This document shows, piece by piece, positions 14,801-15,465 of a DNA stretch of 15,465 bases; the first letter of the stretch is position 1, and every line of letters begins with the position of its first letter. The DNA is from CAZFDE01 sp964517795 (lineage in GTDB: Bacteria > Planctomycetota > Phycisphaerae > Sedimentisphaerales > Anaerobacaceae): NCBI GenBank assembly GCA_964517795.1, contig CAZFDE010000060.1, positions 1-15,465 of the forward strand, read 5' to 3'. Position numbers and translations under genes: made by a program. The notes beneath the pieces are model-generated. The model saw only the letters and a program-made list of their open reading frames with translations, searched no databases and had not been told where the DNA came from.

Positions 14801-15002
14801 TCCCCACAGCCCCGTAGCCCTGATTGTATCCGCCAACATTCACATCGGCCTGATGAGTTACCTGGTTCGCATCAATGCTGTAGGCCTGACAGGTGCTGGG
14901 ATTGCCGTGTTTACTGATAATAAAGACGGATTTGTTCGCAAGAATGCTGTTTGATGTCAACATAAGGTAAATTAATGAAAAAAATTTCACCGCTCTCGAC
15001 AT
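11817..15002 (-). CDS. secreted modular protein: beta-propeller, DUF11-like, beta-helix, dockerin-like
   Basis: This is a 1061-residue exported protein. The signal peptide is residues 1 to about 22 (MSRAVKFF, a hydrophobic core, then SILA). Residues about 25-300 carry blades with the recurring pattern GIAVxPxxxxIYV (GIAVWPQKELIFV, GITIDQANEKIYT, GIALDETNGLLYV, GIAVDPVRGYLYT, GVDVDEESGYVYC), a beta-propeller of NHL/YVTN type. Residues about 308-435 look like a DUF11 repeat. Residues about 442-890 open with IYVNDDANGYKNGTNW and contain many short N/D-rich rungs of a right-handed beta-helix. Residues about 902-950 hold two EF-hand-like loops (DYNHSDGNIVNFLDY, DADNDVDSYDLFIF), as in dockerin-type repeats. 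The last ~100 residues are helical. An in-frame GTG at 15011 overlaps the ribosome site, so the ATG at 15002 is the start. The function is unknown; a surface or adhesion role is inferred. Confidence 0.85.
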   Translation of the reverse strand: MSRAVKFFSLIYLMLTSNSILANKSVFIISKHGNPSTCQAYSIDANQVTHQADVNVGGYNQGYGAVGIAVWPQKELIFVTYENSDMITWSSSASLEKAGEFDTDIADLAGITIDQANEKIYTIQRNTDNLYVYSCDDVNDTLILNNHYDLQVPSGYLNAWGIALDETNGLLYVSTDTKTVHVYDTNDWSHDHSIAIVVNGNDRSAVGIAVDPVRGYLYTGDWDSHYYLVRTQTTSPYTSSEVEIAADYSSAQLIGVDVDEESGYVYCTTYLNDFRVYDCNLVLQDTEENAGIYGPAGVAVGGWFKMVPSFSLVKDNNDPTNSPVMPFYQALGNYLIYDIAWDANGYADTNVVITDYLPKEVNGPNENEISGGGVYHPNDHTVTWDLNDISSSDSSTIQIKTKVNFYARPGHTITNKVEMEGDTYLVISTCDVNVDNYGSSIIYVNDDANGYKNGTNWQDAYTDLQDALTGAKSLGSEITDIWVAAGTYQPVADINVPEYKTYSFELLDNVGLFGHFDGTETSTDQRNLDDPNHITILEGQVGPDSEDGVNRILEAIDINNAVIDGFTIRKKDYENTKDAIFHGIYLNNADVSIANCSLINNCTGIEIMNASQSDIYNCNFFNNHYHGIFLDDDYSSAAVSYCIFEADRSCGYGLLCDDSALIHIDSSVFDGNQKAFWGVSLCCDASANIETSLFENHIDNGIKFDNSDLTLDRCILQRNDGHGLYGYFAADDLVLKNSIVRYNGKHGVYMENSSSSKITNCWIHDNIDSGIYLNSTCTDVTIRNNTLYKNSDYGIYASYSGTNPEIRNCIIYGNTAGDLYGTFSNVNYCDVNTYSGGTGNMTVDPCFMNSDPNDLHICGDSRCFDGGDPNGNYDETDIDGERRVCDSRVDIGADEYYDSLADYNHSDGNIVNFLDYAIFADAWQTTNPSLSLDADNDVDSYDLFIFARDWLWTPGWENAWMLDNDFPESQRMMGGGLDLMMTDMTGIMQSRPQRLIDRTQKFYDITPETTNQAIWAKLDAKIPDIDKILDWLDELWETGQLDEIMTEQEFIDFYQSVEAFK

Positions 15003-15010
15003 TTTGATCA

Positions 15011-15016
15011 CTCCTT
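15011..15016 (-). promoter_or_regulatory. ribosome binding site deciding the start at 15002
   Basis: On the minus strand AAGGAG occupies 15016-15011 and is followed by 8 nt before the ATG at 15002-15000. The in-frame GTG at 15011-15009 shares a base with this site and cannot use it, so the shorter reading is preferred. Confidence 0.8.
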
Positions 15017-15035
15017 AGAAAAAGATTATATTTTT

Positions 15036-15465
15036 TTACGCTCGTTTTCCTAATATAAAAGCTCCAATGCTTAGCAATAATAGCGATGATGGTTCTGGAA
15101 CTATCTCGACATGTGACCAAGTGGGCGTATTCCAACAAGAAAACTCAAAAGGAGAATTGTTTTGGTAAAAAATTCCTTTGATAGAACCTTCGTTATTAAT
15201 TCCACCAGCAGGATCATAAAGAACATTATAGGCATAAAGGTAAATTTTACTGTCATGACTTGCTGAAACATAATCTAAAGTAGCATAATATAAATTAATA
15301 GCACTATTATCATAAGAATCAAAGTAATTCGCCGTGCCGCCTTCAACATTTAATGTACTTTGATCTCTTGTGCTGATATGTCCAACATTTCCACCAATAA
15401 AATCGAGGATAGCGTCATTTTCTAAGAAAACTTCATCGTAATAAGGATCGCTGTCCGTCCATGTG
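15036..15465 (-). CDS. PEP-CTERM sorting-domain protein, C-terminal part (runs off the window)
   Basis: A reading frame open from the window edge to a TAA at 15036-15038 gives the last 142 residues of a protein whose start lies outside. Its C-terminus is a clear PEP-CTERM signal: VPEPSS, then the hydrophobic run LLLLSIGAFILG, then the basic end KRA (15039-15101). Such proteins are exported and processed by an exosortase. The visible part before it is rich in Asn, Asp, Ser and Tyr (for example DFIGGNVGHIST, LYYATLDYVSASHD), consistent with an extracellular beta-solenoid or beta-sandwich. It is noticeably A+T-rich compared with the left-hand operon. The next gene starts 33 nt downstream on the same strand, so the two are probably co-transcribed. 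No function is assignable. Confidence 0.85.
   Translation of the reverse strand, partial: TWTDSDPYYDEVFLENDAILDFIGGNVGHISTRDQSTLNVEGGTANYFDSYDNSAINLYYATLDYVSASHDSKIYLYAYNVLYDPAGGINNEGSIKGIFYQNNSPFEFSCWNTPTWSHVEIVPEPSSLLLLSIGAFILGKRA

Overview
The window looks like chromosome from a planctomycete-type bacterium, most likely class Phycisphaerae. The grounds are a PEP-CTERM sorting signal, a large secreted protein with a beta-propeller, a beta-helix and dockerin-like EF-hand repeats, and a housekeeping operon in which rpmE and prfA head unrelated metabolic genes. The taxonomy is inferred from gene content; no rRNA is present.

Layout. (1) Bases 1-1200 hold no convincing gene. They carry an isolated, strong-looking sigma70-type promoter (176-203), a small palindrome, and a dense set of dispersed and heptanucleotide repeats, including a 63-bp perfect duplication and four copies of a 31-bp element built on a 7-nt period. 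(2) Bases 1215-8538 are a compact plus-strand gene string: rpmE (L31), prfA (RF1), a two-domain protein (archaeal-type adenylate-kinase-like plus nucleoside 2-deoxyribosyltransferase/DNPH1-like), deoC, pabB, pabC, a Nif3-family gene and scpB. From the two-domain gene onward every junction overlaps, four of them as ATGA stop/start overlaps, which points to translational coupling. (3) Bases 8640-10106 encode a GPH-family (MelB-like) sugar:cation symporter. (4) A minus-strand DUF4139 protein (10178-11569) converges on it across a shared terminator. (5) Minus-strand 11817-15002 encodes a 1061-residue secreted modular protein, followed by a strong terminator hairpin. Just upstream of it, running off the window edge, is the C-terminal end of a PEP-CTERM protein, probably in the same transcript.

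How the genes fit together. The operon mixes translation (L31, RF1), deoxynucleotide breakdown, p-aminobenzoate synthesis for folate (pabB plus pabC; pabA is not here), a metal-binding Nif3 protein and a condensin-loading factor. The most interesting point is the kinase-like/deoxyribosyltransferase-like fusion directly before deoC. A DNPH1-type dNMP N-hydrolase would release 2-deoxyribose 5-phosphate, which is the substrate of DeoC, so the pair could form a short pathway. The right-hand genes form an exported, cell-surface module that is visibly more A+T-rich than the operon, most clearly in the PEP-CTERM gene.
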